Shown here piece after piece: positions 4,975 through 5,060 of a DNA stretch of 5,060 bases (positions within the stretch are counted from its first letter, which is position 1; every line of letters begins with the position of its first letter). The position numbers and the translations under genes are program-made. This stretch comes from Microcaldota archaeon (GTDB taxonomy: Archaea > Micrarchaeota > Micrarchaeia > Anstonellales > Bilamarchaeaceae): assembly GCA_013425425.1 (NCBI GenBank), contig JACCLJ010000050.1, positions 1 to 5,060 on the forward strand, in the 5' to 3' direction. Below the pieces are notes generated by a model, which was not told the origin of the DNA, ran no database searches, and worked only from the letters and a program-made list of their open reading frames with translations.

Positions 4975-5060
4975 ATGGAAGATAGCCATGACAAAATATA
5001 TAAACCTAATGCCGGCAGCGCCTTCAAAAACGAGATAAAAAGCGACCTGGAAGAAAACAT
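4975..5060 (+). CDS. Start of an unrecognised gene (partial)
   Basis: An open frame begins at ATG 4975 and runs off the window with 28 codons and no stop. It begins MEDSHDKIYKPNAGSAFKNE and continues with a charged, likely helical stretch rich in Glu, Asp and Lys. No family can be named from this. It is supported by a GGTGA site 5 nt upstream and by its place opposite the leftward operon across a shared promoter region. ATG 4969 is in frame and would add Met-Phe. If it encodes a DNA-binding protein, it would be a natural candidate for the regulator of the palindromic boxes, but nothing visible shows that. Confidence 0.6.
   Translation, partial: MEDSHDKIYKPNAGSAFKNEIKSDLEEN

Overview
The window looks like a compact archaeal chromosome segment. 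The evidence is an archaeal/eukaryotic-type RNA polymerase subunit L (Rpo11), a Sec11-like signal peptidase with a catalytic His instead of Lys, a DUF373 membrane protein, an XPF/Mus81-type nuclease, TATA-box promoters, and ribosome binding sites of the GGTG(A) type that pair with the archaeal 16S 3' end (UCACC). The lineage cannot be fixed from this sequence alone. The small, dense gene layout would fit a DPANN-like archaeon such as Micrarchaeota or Diapherotrites, but that is a weak inference.

Layout from left to right. Positions 1-251 (+) are the C-terminal end of a Lon protease, probably archaeal LonB. After only 7 bp it meets a convergent DUF373 membrane protein (259-1497, -). A divergent promoter region (1498-1587) holds a perfectly palindromic TTTTAAAA TATA candidate. 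Rightward from it run rpoL (1588-1863) and, 3 bp later, a signal peptidase (1867-2898), forming a two-gene operon. After 17 bp comes a convergent leftward operon, in transcription order: a helical protein with a probable helix-turn-helix (4306-4854, -), a PIN-domain protein (3618-4304, -) and an XPF-family nuclease (2916-3617, -). The genes in this operon are 0-1 bp apart. All three appear to start with TTG, each preceded by GGTGA at 4-5 nt.

The last intergenic stretch (4855-4974) is a second divergent promoter and the most information-rich non-coding part. It has a TTTATAAA TATA box for the leftward operon, two palindromic TATCATGAT boxes exactly 11 bp apart, an inverted repeat TTGCGC-N7-GCGCAA, and a GGTGA ribosome binding site for a rightward gene that begins at 4975 and leaves the window.

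The core genes cover transcription (RpoL), protein export processing (signal peptidase) and membrane-associated proteolysis (Lon). The leftward operon looks like nucleic-acid processing: a possible DNA- or RNA-binding partner, a PIN nuclease and a structure-specific DNA nuclease. No RNA genes, CRISPR arrays or mobile elements were seen. I did not find a clearly new system. The least explained parts are the HTH-PIN-XPF operon and the tandem palindromes that may control it.
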